This document shows, piece after piece, positions 1 to 9,403 of a stretch of DNA of 64,000 nt; within the stretch, counting starts at the first letter, position 1, and each line of letters opens with the position of its first letter. The stretch spans positions 1-64,000 of the forward strand of contig JAFMVE010000029.1 in NCBI GenBank assembly GCA_025499705.1, in the 5' to 3' direction. Origin of the DNA: Carboxylicivirga caseinilyticus. Its GTDB lineage: Bacteria; Bacteroidota; Bacteroidia; Bacteroidales; Marinilabiliaceae. A model generated the notes under the pieces. The model was given only the letters and a program-made list of their open reading frames with translations, made no database searches and was not told where the DNA came from. Both the position numbers and the translations under genes were made by a program.

Positions 1-106
1 TGGCAAAAGTGCCTGTTTTCGGGGTTTTGTTACACTTTTAAGATAGTGATAATTACTTAATTATCAAAGAAATAAATCAACTTCTGAATATCCCTTGATA
101 ATATTA

Positions 107-138
107 AAGCCCTCAATCGAATTGATTAAGGGCTTTTT
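107..138 (+). terminator. Rho-independent terminator
   Basis: AAGCCCT (107-113) pairs with AGGGCTT (129-135), extended by a partial CAATC/GATT inner stem, and is followed by a T-run. It would end a plus-strand gene lying left of the window and may also serve the minus-strand gene that stops at 207. I see no recognisable gene in bases 1-106. Confidence 0.7.
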
Positions 139-206
139 CTATAATATCTAATTACTAAACGTCTATTAATCTACCAATCTATTTGTCTGGTATTCTAAAG
201 TCTAAG

Positions 207-1727
207 TTATTCGGGTTGATGTTGTGGGCGTAAAAGATCCATAACTGTTTTTACAGGGTTAAAAGTTGTAACCGGTACTTCAACAAAAAAGGTAATCCAG
301 TTAGCCATCGCTCCATTCCATAATCCTGGCAATTCCAATGCTTTTAATGGTTTACCATTCAAGGTCTTCTCTGAAATAAAACCGGTTTGAGGATCCACAT
401 AATCCTTTAGATCAAATTTATTTCCTTTAAAATCTTTAATGTAACAAACCAGATCAACCGGATTAAAATGAGTACTGCTTCCAAGAATCTCCTGTTGTTG
501 CTCATTATTAGGATCTATCTGAGCACCTTCAACAATTTGCAAACTATGGGTACCATCAGCCTGTTTCACCCAAAACGGACCACCTCCAGGTTCACCTTCA
601 TTTTTTACCATACCACAAACTCTTATAGGACGGTTTAATTTCTCTCTAATATACTTAATCTGATATTCCTGTTCACTACCAATAATTGCAACAGGTACAT
701 CAATCTGCAGCTCTTCCTGCAAAAAGGCAAAAGCTATTTCGATACCTTCTTTTTGAACTGCACTATCAGAATTTTCGATTTTTGTTAGAATTTCAAATAT
801 TAAATTCTTCTTCTCAATTAATAGACCTGCCAGTACCTTCTTGTATTTAATGGTATCTTCCTGTAATTGTTTAGGAACAACATTGTCAATATTTTTAATG
901 AAGACAACAGTGTTTGGCATTTCATTCAAATTCTCAATCAAAGCACCATGACCACCTGGTCTGAAAACCAATTGCCCGTCTTCATCTCTGAAAGGAGTAT
1001 TATCAGGATTGGCTGCAACAGTATCGGTACTAGGTTTTTGAAACGAAAAATCAATATCGTAGGTAATACCGTATAAACTTTCGTATTTATCTTTTACAGC
1101 CTGCCATAATTGAACAAACTTTTCGTGATGCTCAGGGCTTACAGTATAATGTACTTTACCAGTTTGATCATGCTTTTTACCATAACCAGCCGCTTCTCTT
1201 AAATGTTCCTCAAATGGTGTTACCGACCAGTCGTTATCTTTATGAAATTTCAATAAGCCTTTGGGTAAGGAACCATAACTCATACCATCGTCATGAAGCA
1301 GATGAAAAATTATCTCAACAGCCATATCTGCCTTACTGGTTTTTTCAGTTGCAGGCAATTCATCGGCAAATGCAAATTTATCCTTCTCTTTTAAAAAGGT
1401 TGCATATGGCTCTTTATCAACAAGAAAAGCCTGATCTTCTTCAGATGCCTGTAGAAATTCAAATAAACTCTTAAACATACGCGTAGCTGCCCCCGAAGCT
1501 GGTACAAACTTGGCAACATCAAGGCCATCAGCTATTTCATTTTCAAATTGACGAATATATTTTTGACAATTTTCTTCGTCTAAAGCATTAATACCATCCC
1601 CAATCGTTGCTGGTTTTGAAAGTTTGGCAAATGGAAATCCTTTTTCAAAATAGGCTAATTGTTTAAGAAGAGAATCTGTACTTATATTTTTTATATCCAG
1701 AAGTTTATAATCGCTTTCTGTAAACAT
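207..1727 (-). CDS. DUF4301 family protein
   Basis: This 506-residue cytoplasmic protein has no signal peptide or membrane segment. It matches from memory the DUF4301 family, widespread in Bacteroidota and of unproven function. Recognisable conserved stretches are FVPASGAATRMFKSL near residue 75, FRPGGHGALIENLN near 260, and VCGMVKNEGEPGGGPFWV near 370. The glycine-rich VPASGAATRM and the later GEPGGGPFWV resemble sugar-nucleotidyltransferase-like nucleotide-binding loops, which is a resemblance and not proof of activity. It starts at the only N-terminal ATG (1727) and is monocistronic, with a 238-bp divergent region toward the porin gene. Length is full for the family. Confidence 0.85.
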   Translation of the reverse strand: MFTESDYKLLDIKNISTDSLLKQLAYFEKGFPFAKLSKPATIGDGINALDEENCQKYIRQFENEIADGLDVAKFVPASGAATRMFKSLFEFLQASEEDQAFLVDKEPYATFLKEKDKFAFADELPATEKTSKADMAVEIIFHLLHDDGMSYGSLPKGLLKFHKDNDWSVTPFEEHLREAAGYGKKHDQTGKVHYTVSPEHHEKFVQLWQAVKDKYESLYGITYDIDFSFQKPSTDTVAANPDNTPFRDEDGQLVFRPGGHGALIENLNEMPNTVVFIKNIDNVVPKQLQEDTIKYKKVLAGLLIEKKNLIFEILTKIENSDSAVQKEGIEIAFAFLQEELQIDVPVAIIGSEQEYQIKYIREKLNRPIRVCGMVKNEGEPGGGPFWVKQADGTHSLQIVEGAQIDPNNEQQQEILGSSTHFNPVDLVCYIKDFKGNKFDLKDYVDPQTGFISEKTLNGKPLKALELPGLWNGAMANWITFFVEVPVTTFNPVKTVMDLLRPQHQPE

Positions 1728-1965
1728 GTGTAGATTTTTTTAGCTGTTTATAATAATACAACCACTAAATATAATAAAATGGTTTGTTTTCACATTCTCT
1801 TCTTCTTATAAAATATGTTCTTCAAAACACATTATTAGAATATTCGTCTTTTAGATTCTAATGGTCTATTATTCTGTATTTCAATCATTTATAAATTGTT
1901 TAACGTAAAAAAAAAATCTATATTCGGCCATCAATAATAATAGAGTATTTACTAAATCATTTTTT

Positions 1966-3186
1966 ATGAAGAAAATCTTCATGTGGGCCATCTGTGCAAT
2001 GATAGGCATAAACACCTATGCGGAAGGTTACCAGGTTAATCTACAAGGTAATCGTCAGACAGGAATGGGACATACCGGTACCGGACTTCTTATGGGTGCT
2101 TCAAGTATGCATTTTAATCCTGGAGCATTAAGCTTTTTAAATGATAAATATGAATTTTCTTTAGGAGGAAGTGCTATTTTTTCTAAAAACACTTTTCAAA
2201 AACAAGCTCCATCAGTCTATGAAGCTTATTCTGATAATCCAATGGGTACACCATTGTACTTTTATGGAGCCGCTAAAGTATCTGATAAATTAGCGATTGG
2301 TTTATCTGTTACAACACCTTACGGTAATTCTTTAAGCTGGGGAAAAGATTGGGATGGTAGACTTTTGATACAGGACATTTCTTTAAGAGCCATCTTTATT
2401 CAACCAACTGTATCTTATCAGCTTACTGAAAAGTTAGGAATAGGAGTGGGCTTTGTTGCAGCCAACGGAAACGTTGATTTGAACAAGGCGTTACCAATTT
2501 ATGATCAAAATGGTGTAGAAGGTAGTGTAAACTTAACCGGTAATACCTGGGCATATGGATTCAATGCTGGTATTTCGTTTAAAGCAACAGATGCTTTAAC
2601 TGTAGGACTTGACTATCGTTCCAAAATTTTAATGAAAGTTGATGGGGGAGATGCAACTTTTACAGTACCTGCAGCAGTTTCGGGATTATATCCAAATACC
2701 AAATTTAATGCAGAACTTCCTATGCCATCAAACTTGACTTTTGGTATTGGTTATCAATTATCTGAAAAACTGCTTTTAGCTTTCGATTTACAACATGTTG
2801 GATGGTCTGCTTATCAATCATTGGATTTTGATTTTGAAGCTGAATCTGTTCCTGATTCTCATAACCAGCGAGATTTTGAAAATACTTTAATTTATCGTGT
2901 AGGAGCTCAATATTCATTAGTTGATAACTTCCAGTTAAGAGCCGGTATTTATTATGATTCAACTCCAATACCTGAAGATTTATTGACACCTGAAACACCT
3001 GGAACAAATAAAATTGGTATTTCAGCTGGTTTCACATGGAATGTTACTGAAAAACTGGCTGTTGATGGATCGTTACTATACATTCATGGACAAACCCGTG
3101 AAGATGGATACGCACCTTCCGATTTCTATGGAACCTATTACACTAATGCAGTAATCCCTGGAATTGGTTTAACCTACTCATTCTAA
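1966..3186 (+). CDS. OmpP1/FadL/TodX family outer membrane porin
   Basis: The 406-residue protein starts with a short signal peptide (MKKIFMWAICAMIGINTYA) and then shows the FadL-family N-terminus: NRQTGMGHTGTGL followed by SSMHFNPGALSFL, the usual plug/hatch region. The rest alternates short beta-strands with the glycine-aromatic pattern of a 14-stranded barrel and ends in GLTYSF with a terminal Phe, the outer-membrane insertion signal. FadL proteins pass hydrophobic molecules such as long-chain fatty acids across the outer membrane. Only 12 bp separate it from the SGNH lipoprotein gene, so the two are probably co-transcribed and may act together on lipid substrates (inference). Confidence 0.9.
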   Translation: MKKIFMWAICAMIGINTYAEGYQVNLQGNRQTGMGHTGTGLLMGASSMHFNPGALSFLNDKYEFSLGGSAIFSKNTFQKQAPSVYEAYSDNPMGTPLYFYGAAKVSDKLAIGLSVTTPYGNSLSWGKDWDGRLLIQDISLRAIFIQPTVSYQLTEKLGIGVGFVAANGNVDLNKALPIYDQNGVEGSVNLTGNTWAYGFNAGISFKATDALTVGLDYRSKILMKVDGGDATFTVPAAVSGLYPNTKFNAELPMPSNLTFGIGYQLSEKLLLAFDLQHVGWSAYQSLDFDFEAESVPDSHNQRDFENTLIYRVGAQYSLVDNFQLRAGIYYDSTPIPEDLLTPETPGTNKIGISAGFTWNVTEKLAVDGSLLYIHGQTREDGYAPSDFYGTYYTNAVIPGIGLTYSF

Positions 3187-3198
3187 AAAAGAACAGAA

Positions 3199-4572
3199 AT
3201 GAAAAGAAATTATATATCAATAGTATCACTGCTATTTTCAACACTTTTATTATGGCAGTGTGAACCAAAGGTTGATAGTTTTACCCCTAGTGCAGGATCG
3301 GCCGATTTTAGTAAATTTATTGCTATTGGCGATTCTTATACCGCAGGTTATACCGATGGAGCCTTAAGTAAATATGGACAAATGAATAGTTATTCTGCTA
3401 TTCTGGCTAATCAACTTACAACAGTAGGAAGTATGGGTTTTACTCAACCCTTTTTACCTGATGGTAAAAGCATCGGTTCGGCAGGAAATTCAAGTTATTA
3501 TCTGGTGCCAACTGGAGTCCCTAGTTCACCTGTTATGCCTACTACAGATACCGGTAATTTAGAACTTTTAACTGACCCTAGTACATGGATTAATGGAAAC
3601 TATCAAAATGTTGGTGTACCAGGAGCTAAATCATTTCATTTACTAGTGCCTGAATATGGAAATCCTACCTTAGGGCAAGGAAATTTTAATCCTTTTTATG
3701 CACGTTTTGCATCAAATCCTGGAACATCAACTATGCTTACTGATGCAATGGCAAATGATCCTACATTTTTTTGTTTATGGTTAGCAGGTAATGATGTATT
3801 AACATATGCGCTTTCCGGAGGCCAAGGTAATAATGGAGGAACTGAAAACAATGATATTACTGATGCTTCTACTTTTACTTATGCAATTAATTCAATTTTA
3901 GCTACATTAACATCTGGTGGAGCTAAAGGTGTTATGGCAAATATTCCGGATATTGAAGCAATACCCCATATAAGTTATATTCAATATAACGCCTTGGTTT
4001 TGACAGAAGAACAAGCAACACAGATGAACGTTGCCTATGCCAATTATAATGCAGCAGCTGAAGCATATAGTTTACCAAAAATGAATTTTAAAGCTGGTAA
4101 TAATGCTTTTGTAATTTCTGATCCAGATTTTCCAATTGCTCAAATACGTCAGGCCAAAGAAGGCGAAAAGATTTTGCTTGGAGCTTTATCTGGAATCCAA
4201 GGAGAAGAGAAGTGGGGTAGTGCTAACCCAATACCTGTTAATTATAGATTAACTCTTCAGGCAGTACAAAATATACAATTTGCAATCAATACATTTAATA
4301 GTATTCTTGAAGACTTAGCAAGTAAATATGATGTTGCATTTGTTGATGTCAACTCTTTAATGGAAGACCTAAAAGATGGATTAGTAATTGATGGCAACAA
4401 ATACACCAATACTTTCGTTACCGGTGGTATTTTCTCATTAGATGGTATTCATGCAACGGGTAGAGGATCTGCAATTATTGCAAATTCTTTCATTGAAGCA
4501 ATCAACGCACAATTCGATGCGCAAGTGCCTGAAGTAAACATCAATGATTATAAAACAGTAGAGTTTCCGTAA
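3199..4572 (+). CDS. SGNH/GDSL-family hydrolase, probable lipoprotein
   Basis: A 457-residue exported esterase/lipase-type protein. Block I is FIAIGDSYTAGYT with nucleophile Ser46; WLAGNDVL supplies the block III Gly-x-Asn-Asp; DGIHATGRG near the C-terminus gives Asp415 and His418 of the catalytic triad. The N-terminus is a signal peptide with Cys21 as candidate lipidation site, although Gln at -1 (LLLWQC) is unusual for signal peptidase II. It follows the FadL-type porin gene by 12 bp and precedes a strong terminator. A porin and a lipid esterase in one operon suggests surface lipid uptake, but the substrate is unknown. Confidence 0.88.
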   Translation: MKRNYISIVSLLFSTLLLWQCEPKVDSFTPSAGSADFSKFIAIGDSYTAGYTDGALSKYGQMNSYSAILANQLTTVGSMGFTQPFLPDGKSIGSAGNSSYYLVPTGVPSSPVMPTTDTGNLELLTDPSTWINGNYQNVGVPGAKSFHLLVPEYGNPTLGQGNFNPFYARFASNPGTSTMLTDAMANDPTFFCLWLAGNDVLTYALSGGQGNNGGTENNDITDASTFTYAINSILATLTSGGAKGVMANIPDIEAIPHISYIQYNALVLTEEQATQMNVAYANYNAAAEAYSLPKMNFKAGNNAFVISDPDFPIAQIRQAKEGEKILLGALSGIQGEEKWGSANPIPVNYRLTLQAVQNIQFAINTFNSILEDLASKYDVAFVDVNSLMEDLKDGLVIDGNKYTNTFVTGGIFSLDGIHATGRGSAIIANSFIEAINAQFDAQVPEVNINDYKTVEFP

Positions 4573-4594
4573 TTAGCGGACAACCTCAAAATAT

Positions 4595-4623
4595 AAGGAG
4601 GGAAAACATTTCCCTCCTTTTTT
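4595..4623 (+). terminator. Rho-independent terminator of the porin-esterase operon
   Basis: A perfect 11-bp stem (4595-4605 with 4609-4619) with a 3-nt loop is followed by a T-run, 23 bases after the stop codon of the SGNH gene. Confidence 0.9.
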
Positions 4624-4661
4624 GTGTTTACACATGGTCAAATATTAAATAGAACAATCAC

Positions 4662-5456
4662 TTGTTTGCATATTGTAATTTCTGCGAGAAAGCGCATAAT
4701 CCCTGGAAAATAGATAAAGATAAAGTAACCTATTTCGTAACTGATAAGTGGGATGGAAGCTCACGGCCACCCTATAGCGAACTAAATATCAGTATGAATG
4801 TAGGCGATTGTGTTGATGATGTTTTATACAATCGGTTACTGGTTGCCCGGCATTCAGGTATTCCAATGAACCGCTTTGTATTTGCCAGTCAGGTGCATGG
4901 CGATCATATTGAGATAATAGATGAAGATAGACTGAATAAAAATTCGTATTCAGTAATTAAAGCCAGCGATGGATTAATTACAGCACAGAAAGAATTAGCT
5001 CTTGTTGTAATGGCTGCTGATTGCGTTCCGGTTTTACTTTATGATGAAGAAAAAGAAGTTATTGGAGCTTTTCATGCAGGTTGGCGTGGATTAACACAAA
5101 ATATTATAACCAAGGGTGTTCAAATGATGAATGATCATTTTGACTGTAACTCTAATAATATTAAAGCCTTTATTGGTCCATCCATTGGTCAGTGTTGTTA
5201 CGAAATAAAAAACAAAGTAATTGAAGCTGTAAAAACATCTGTACCTCATTATGAACAGGCATTAAAAAATACAGATAATAAGGTGTTTTTGGATCTTAAA
5301 AAGGCGGTTGAATTACAATTAATAGATGCTAATGTAGAAAGGCAGAAAATTATCAGATCGAAATATTGTACCCAATGTTATTCTGATACTTTTTATTCAT
5401 ATAGGGCTCATTCCGAGACAGGCAGATTTTGTGCATCAATTGCATTAAAGGGTTAG
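4662..5456 (+). CDS. pgeF: PgeF/YfiH family polyphenol oxidase-like (laccase-domain) protein
   Basis: This 264-residue cytoplasmic protein has the family's metal-site signature: His79 in ASQVHGDH, Cys121 in AADCVPVLLYD and His138 in GAFHAGWRG, followed by GPSIGQCCYEI. In E. coli the homologue hydrolyses wrongly built UDP-MurNAc-L-Ser peptides; related proteins (including LACC1) act as purine nucleoside phosphorylase/deaminase. An in-frame stop lies at 4650-4652 and no ATG occurs before the first conserved strand (VTYFVTDKWDGSS), so translation most likely begins at TTG 4662. The stop overlaps the convergent aminotransferase gene by 4 bp. Confidence 0.88.
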   Translation: MFAYCNFCEKAHNPWKIDKDKVTYFVTDKWDGSSRPPYSELNISMNVGDCVDDVLYNRLLVARHSGIPMNRFVFASQVHGDHIEIIDEDRLNKNSYSVIKASDGLITAQKELALVVMAADCVPVLLYDEEKEVIGAFHAGWRGLTQNIITKGVQMMNDHFDCNSNNIKAFIGPSIGQCCYEIKNKVIEAVKTSVPHYEQALKNTDNKVFLDLKKAVELQLIDANVERQKIIRSKYCTQCYSDTFYSYRAHSETGRFCASIALKG

Positions 5457-6286
5457 CTATTTATCCTGGATGACTTATATTCGTTAATCATTAAATTTAA
5501 GGATGATTTTAGTTCCTGTAATAATGGATGTTCAACATTAAACTTTATAGAATTAATGTTATTGAGAGGCAATACTCGGGGTGAAGTTCCGGTAAGAAAC
5601 GCGGCATCCATTGTGGATAATTCATCTTTATGTAATGATTTAAACTGTATATTCCAGCCTTTCATTTCAATAATTTCAAGCACCTTCTTTCGTATTACTC
5701 CTGGTAAAACAACTTCATCAGGCGCTGTAAAAAACTGTTCATCCTTAATAAAGAACAGGTTACTTCTACTTCCTTCTGTAATATGATCAAGATGATCAAC
5801 TAAAATAGTTTCATAAACATGTTCTTTTTCAATAATTGAATTTGCCTGACCTCTGACTTTAGAATTAAATATCTTGGCGGTTGGATTCGGTCGTTCTGCC
5901 TGCTGGAAACAAGCAACTACACCTTTCTTATATTCCGTCTCACTGGGGTAATGACTGGGCAAAAAATAAGCTTGAAACTCTCTCTCACTATTTGAGTTTA
6001 TTTTAAAATCAAGCTTAATATTACCATCATCAGAATTGTTGGCAGCAATAAGGGTTTTAATGACTTGTTTTATTTGCGAACTAGTCTTCCATAATTCAAT
6101 GTTAGCTATATTCGCACTATTTTTTAATCGCTTTAGATGATCTTCAATAAACAGAGGAACAGAATCTTCGACTCGAAAAACTTCATACACACAAACAGAA
6201 CTGTCACTTGCTTCACTATTAAAGAAGTTCACCGATTTTAAGGTTCTGTTTTTATAAAAATATTGCCCTGAAATGGCTGTGTGCAT
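5453..6286 (-). CDS. Class IV PLP-dependent aminotransferase (aminodeoxychorismate lyase/BCAT superfamily)
   Basis: A 277-residue fold-type IV PLP enzyme. It shows FRVEDSVPLFIEDHLKRL, the candidate PLP lysine Lys138 in AKIFNSK, the signature ITEGSRSNLFFI, then DEVVLPGVIRKKVLEI and the C-terminal GTSPRVLPL. The small size and the TEGSRSN motif fit 4-amino-4-deoxychorismate lyase or a branched-chain/D-amino-acid aminotransferase; the sequence alone does not decide which. It is cytoplasmic and monocistronic, and converges with pgeF, sharing the last 4 bp. Confidence 0.85.
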   Translation of the reverse strand: MHTAISGQYFYKNRTLKSVNFFNSEASDSSVCVYEVFRVEDSVPLFIEDHLKRLKNSANIANIELWKTSSQIKQVIKTLIAANNSDDGNIKLDFKINSNSEREFQAYFLPSHYPSETEYKKGVVACFQQAERPNPTAKIFNSKVRGQANSIIEKEHVYETILVDHLDHITEGSRSNLFFIKDEQFFTAPDEVVLPGVIRKKVLEIIEMKGWNIQFKSLHKDELSTMDAAFLTGTSPRVLPLNNINSIKFNVEHPLLQELKSSLNLMINEYKSSRINS

Positions 6287-6368
6287 GATAAAGGTCTCAA
6301 AAAAAATTGGAGCTAAAAGTTAGGAAAAAAATCAATATTAACTTCACCTTAGTTGATGTATTTTAATG

Positions 6369-6899
6369 TTACTCTTTTTGTAATTTCATCAGTATATTTT
6401 TTGCACGGTTAATTTCTCCTTTACTACCGTAAGGTAGAATACCCTCCAGTGCCAATTTCAATTCTGGAATTAAATCAGGGTAAGTATCGCATAAATTATA
6501 AAGAATTGTCATACAATGGGCTTTAACTGCAATGGGTGTATCTTCAATAGCTAACCACTTAAAACAAACATCCACCAGATGACCATCAGCTATTTTACTT
6601 AAATCGTACTGGGATAAAATACGTAAATAATGTCTTTTGATACTTTGATTCTTTTCAGTGATCACTAAACTTGAAATATCCTTTAGGTATGGTTTTATTA
6701 TGGAAGGATTTACATCATGAATTAGATCAAGCAAATATGCAGATCGCCAGGCTATTTTTTTATCATCTAACCGATTCATTTGCCATAAAATATCAACAAT
6801 TTCAACCGATTCACACCAATCCTGGGCAAGTAGTTTCATTTTACAGGTTTCCCATTGTGCAATTATTGATTCTTCTATTTCAGTTTGAGATATCATCAT
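6369..6899 (-). CDS. Hypothetical alpha-helical repeat (HEAT-like) protein
   Basis: I do not recognise a named family. The protein (176 residues from ATG 6899; an open frame extends to 6929) is almost entirely helical and shows HEAT/ARM-like spacing: IAWRSAYLLDLIHDVNP, IKRHYLRILSQYDL and IAVKAHCMTILYNLCDTYPDL each have the aliphatic-plus-Asp pattern of one repeat. Such proteins are usually scaffolds. There is no signal peptide. The methionines at 6899 and 6896 begin the polar helical protein, while the upstream extension (MLSLIKIVEL) lies in the divergent promoter region, so I prefer the shorter form. Confidence 0.6.
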   Translation of the reverse strand: MMISQTEIEESIIAQWETCKMKLLAQDWCESVEIVDILWQMNRLDDKKIAWRSAYLLDLIHDVNPSIIKPYLKDISSLVITEKNQSIKRHYLRILSQYDLSKIADGHLVDVCFKWLAIEDTPIAVKAHCMTILYNLCDTYPDLIPELKLALEGILPYGSKGEINRAKNILMKLQKE

Positions 6900-7029
6900 T
6901 AATTCAACTATTTTAATCAAAGATAACAAACTGCAGAAGGATTAAGAATAGTAATTATTTAATTATCATCTTAATCAATTGTGGCTTGAAAAACGTTACT
7001 GTTTTGTATATTCGACAAAAAAAAACCTT

Positions 7030-8202
7030 ATGCTACGAATAATTGCATTTATATCTTTTTTCCTTATACTTATTCCAGCCTTCGGAGCCAGACAACTTTC
7101 AGACGATGCAAAAATTTCATTGCTGACATGTGATTCCGGACAAGAATTATATTCGTTATATGGACATAGTGCAATCAGAGTGAAAGATGATAGCAATGCA
7201 ATTGATCATGTATTCAATTACGGCACTTTTGATTTTAACACTCCAAATTTCTACCTGAAATTTGCAAACGGGAATTTGAAGTATATGCTTTCAACAACCA
7301 CTTTCAATCGATTTTTAAATGAATATTTTAACGATGAACGGAGTGTTTGGGAACAGGAATTAAACCTGAATCAAACTGAGAAACAAGCACTTTTTGATGC
7401 CATTGTGGAAAATTCATTACCTGAAAATAAATTTTATCGATACGATTTTTTCTTTGACAATTGTGCTACCCGAATTCGGGATATTGTTTACCGAAATATA
7501 AATGGAGAAATCAGCTATGTTGACACCACACTAAAAACCCAGTCATTCAGGCAGTTTATACATGAATATGAAAATTATACTCCATGGGTTAAAGACGGCC
7601 TCGATTTATTGTTAGGATGGAGTACGGATGACATAGCAGATGCAAATAATCAAATGTTTCTACCTGATTATTTGATGCTTTATTTTGGTAAGGCAATAAT
7701 AACAAAAGAAGGAGAGGAGACCAGAAATCTTGTTAAGGAAATGAGACCGTTGCTACGTTTTGATGTTGAAGAAGAGAATGCTAATTTTCTAACCCCTACA
7801 TTATTGTTTTGGATAATTCTCTTAATTGGATCTATATTAACATTTTATGAAATTAAAATTCGCAAAAAGCCATTAATCTTTGTGAATCGAATTCTTTTTT
7901 TATTGGTTTCTTTGATTGGACTGCTAATTGTATTCCTATGGTTTTTTACCCGACATGGAGTTACCGCAAGTAATTTTAACATCATGTGGGCCAATCCATT
8001 ATTCTTTTTACTGGCTTTATTGCCTGTTAAACAACTTAAATCAAATGCTTTGAAGATTGTATTATACCTGATAATGATTTCAATGACTTTGCTTTTATTA
8101 GGCTGGTTTATAATTCCTCAACACATACCTTCAATGGTGTTTCCCTTAGTATTACTTTTAATCATACGTACAGGATATTTTTATAGCTACATTAACAAGT
8201 AG
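7030..8202 (+). CDS. DUF4105 (Lnb N-terminal periplasmic domain-like) membrane protein
   Basis: The 390-residue protein begins with a signal sequence (MLRIIAFISFFLILIPAFGARQ). Its periplasmic part carries the DUF4105 hallmarks SLYGHSAIRV, VFNYGTFDF and YDFFFDNCATRIRDIV, with conserved His and Cys in a papain/NlpC-like arrangement. The last third has about five membrane helices. Related domains occur at the N-terminus of lacto-N-biosidase-type proteins; the biochemical role is not known. An open frame extends to a TTG at 6979, but that segment is charged and the signal peptide starts cleanly at ATG 7030. Confidence 0.85.
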   Translation: MLRIIAFISFFLILIPAFGARQLSDDAKISLLTCDSGQELYSLYGHSAIRVKDDSNAIDHVFNYGTFDFNTPNFYLKFANGNLKYMLSTTTFNRFLNEYFNDERSVWEQELNLNQTEKQALFDAIVENSLPENKFYRYDFFFDNCATRIRDIVYRNINGEISYVDTTLKTQSFRQFIHEYENYTPWVKDGLDLLLGWSTDDIADANNQMFLPDYLMLYFGKAIITKEGEETRNLVKEMRPLLRFDVEEENANFLTPTLLFWIILLIGSILTFYEIKIRKKPLIFVNRILFLLVSLIGLLIVFLWFFTRHGVTASNFNIMWANPLFFLLALLPVKQLKSNALKIVLYLIMISMTLLLLGWFIIPQHIPSMVFPLVLLLIIRTGYFYSYINK

Positions 8203-8250
8203 TTAACAAACCTTTTTCTTCTCAAGCTGTTTTCTTCTAAAATTTAATAG

Positions 8251-8730
8251 ATGAAAGCAGCTTTTTTAATTGTAATATTTTACCTGTCTGTTGGATCAGC
8301 TTCAAGCGCTCAGTCCATAAGCATACTAAAATCCGACCAATTAATAGAATCTATTAATCAGTCTTCAGACACATTATATGTTGTTAATTTCTGGGCAACC
8401 TGGTGTGCACCTTGTGTAGAAGAACTGCACATTTTTAATTCAAAAAAACTCGGTGAGATTTATAAGCCATTAAAGGTTATTTTAGTAAGTCTCGATTTTA
8501 AAACGCAGATCGACAGTAAATTAACGCCTTTCCTTTCAAATAGAGACATTCACGAAAAAGTAGTTTGGCTAGACGAAAGAAATCCCAATAGCTGGATTGA
8601 TAAAATTGATTCCACCTGGAGTGGAGCAATACCAGCCACAAAAGTATATTATTCTGGTTCACAGTTGTTTCATGAAGGAGAATTGACATCTTCAGAATTA
8701 GAAAATATGATTCATTCAATAATTAAATAA
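8251..8730 (+). CDS. TlpA-like thioredoxin-fold protein
   Basis: A 159-residue exported thiol-disulfide protein with signal peptide (to about residue 20) and the classic NFWATWCAPCVEEL active site, Cys52-Ala-Pro-Cys55. It also has the redoxin-type LKVILVSLDF strand and the cis-proline loop GAIPATKVY. The likely role is periplasmic disulfide reduction or oxidative repair. It lies 7 bp before the second thioredoxin-fold gene, so they form an operon. Confidence 0.88.
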   Translation: MKAAFLIVIFYLSVGSASSAQSISILKSDQLIESINQSSDTLYVVNFWATWCAPCVEELHIFNSKKLGEIYKPLKVILVSLDFKTQIDSKLTPFLSNRDIHEKVVWLDERNPNSWIDKIDSTWSGAIPATKVYYSGSQLFHEGELTSSELENMIHSIIK

Positions 8731-8737
8731 TATATCT

Positions 8738-9319
8738 ATGAAAACAATTTATTTGACTTTACTATTTATTGCATCAAGTTTTTATGCTTTCTCACAAGTT
8801 CAGGTGGGAGATAAGGCACCTGATTTTGAACTTCTTAATACAGATGGTAAAACTGTATCATTGAGTGATTTCAAAAAGCAGGATGGAGTAATCGTTATTT
8901 TTACCTGTAATCATTGTCCATATGCTAAGTTCTATGAAAAACGAATAATTGATCTTGATAAAAAGTATAAATCACAAAAATACCCTGTTGTTGCCATTAA
9001 CTCAAATGATTCAACAAACTACAAAACAGATGGTTATTCATTTATGGTTGAAAAAAATTACAAGTTTCCTTATCTGCTCGATAATAAAGGTGTATACGCA
9101 AAATATGGAGCAACAAAAACTCCTCACGTATTTTTACTAAAGAAAACAGGTAAAGATTTTGAAATAGCCTACATTGGTTCTATTGATGACAGTCCACAAG
9201 ATGCCAATGAAGTTAAAGAGAAATACCTTGAATTAGCCATTGAAGCTATTAAAAATGGTGAAAAGCCTAAATACGCTTCAACTAAGGCAATTGGATGTGG
9301 TATTAAACCCTTTAAATGA
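8738..9319 (+). CDS. Thioredoxin-family peroxiredoxin-like protein
   Basis: The 193-residue exported protein (signal peptide to about residue 20) has the AhpC/TSA-type N-terminus VGDKAPDFELLNTDGKTVSL and the unusual active site FTCNHCPYAKFYE (Cys57, Cys60). Then come AINSNDS and the cis-proline loop GATKTPHVFLL. This CNHCPY variant is common in Bacteroidota periplasmic redoxins; substrates are not established. It shares an operon with the TlpA-like gene, and a redox partnership between the two is plausible. Confidence 0.87.
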   Translation: MKTIYLTLLFIASSFYAFSQVQVGDKAPDFELLNTDGKTVSLSDFKKQDGVIVIFTCNHCPYAKFYEKRIIDLDKKYKSQKYPVVAINSNDSTNYKTDGYSFMVEKNYKFPYLLDNKGVYAKYGATKTPHVFLLKKTGKDFEIAYIGSIDDSPQDANEVKEKYLELAIEAIKNGEKPKYASTKAIGCGIKPFK

Positions 9320-9403
9320 AATAATTAAGTTAAATTTGTTGCATTATTTTTCAGAATTACAAGAAACTACTATTTTTGTTGCAATGTGTAGATTTGAAAA
9401 TTA

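Noticed and set aside
867-1474. Plus-strand frames inside the DUF4301 gene
   Set aside because: They are antisense shadows of a well-supported gene.
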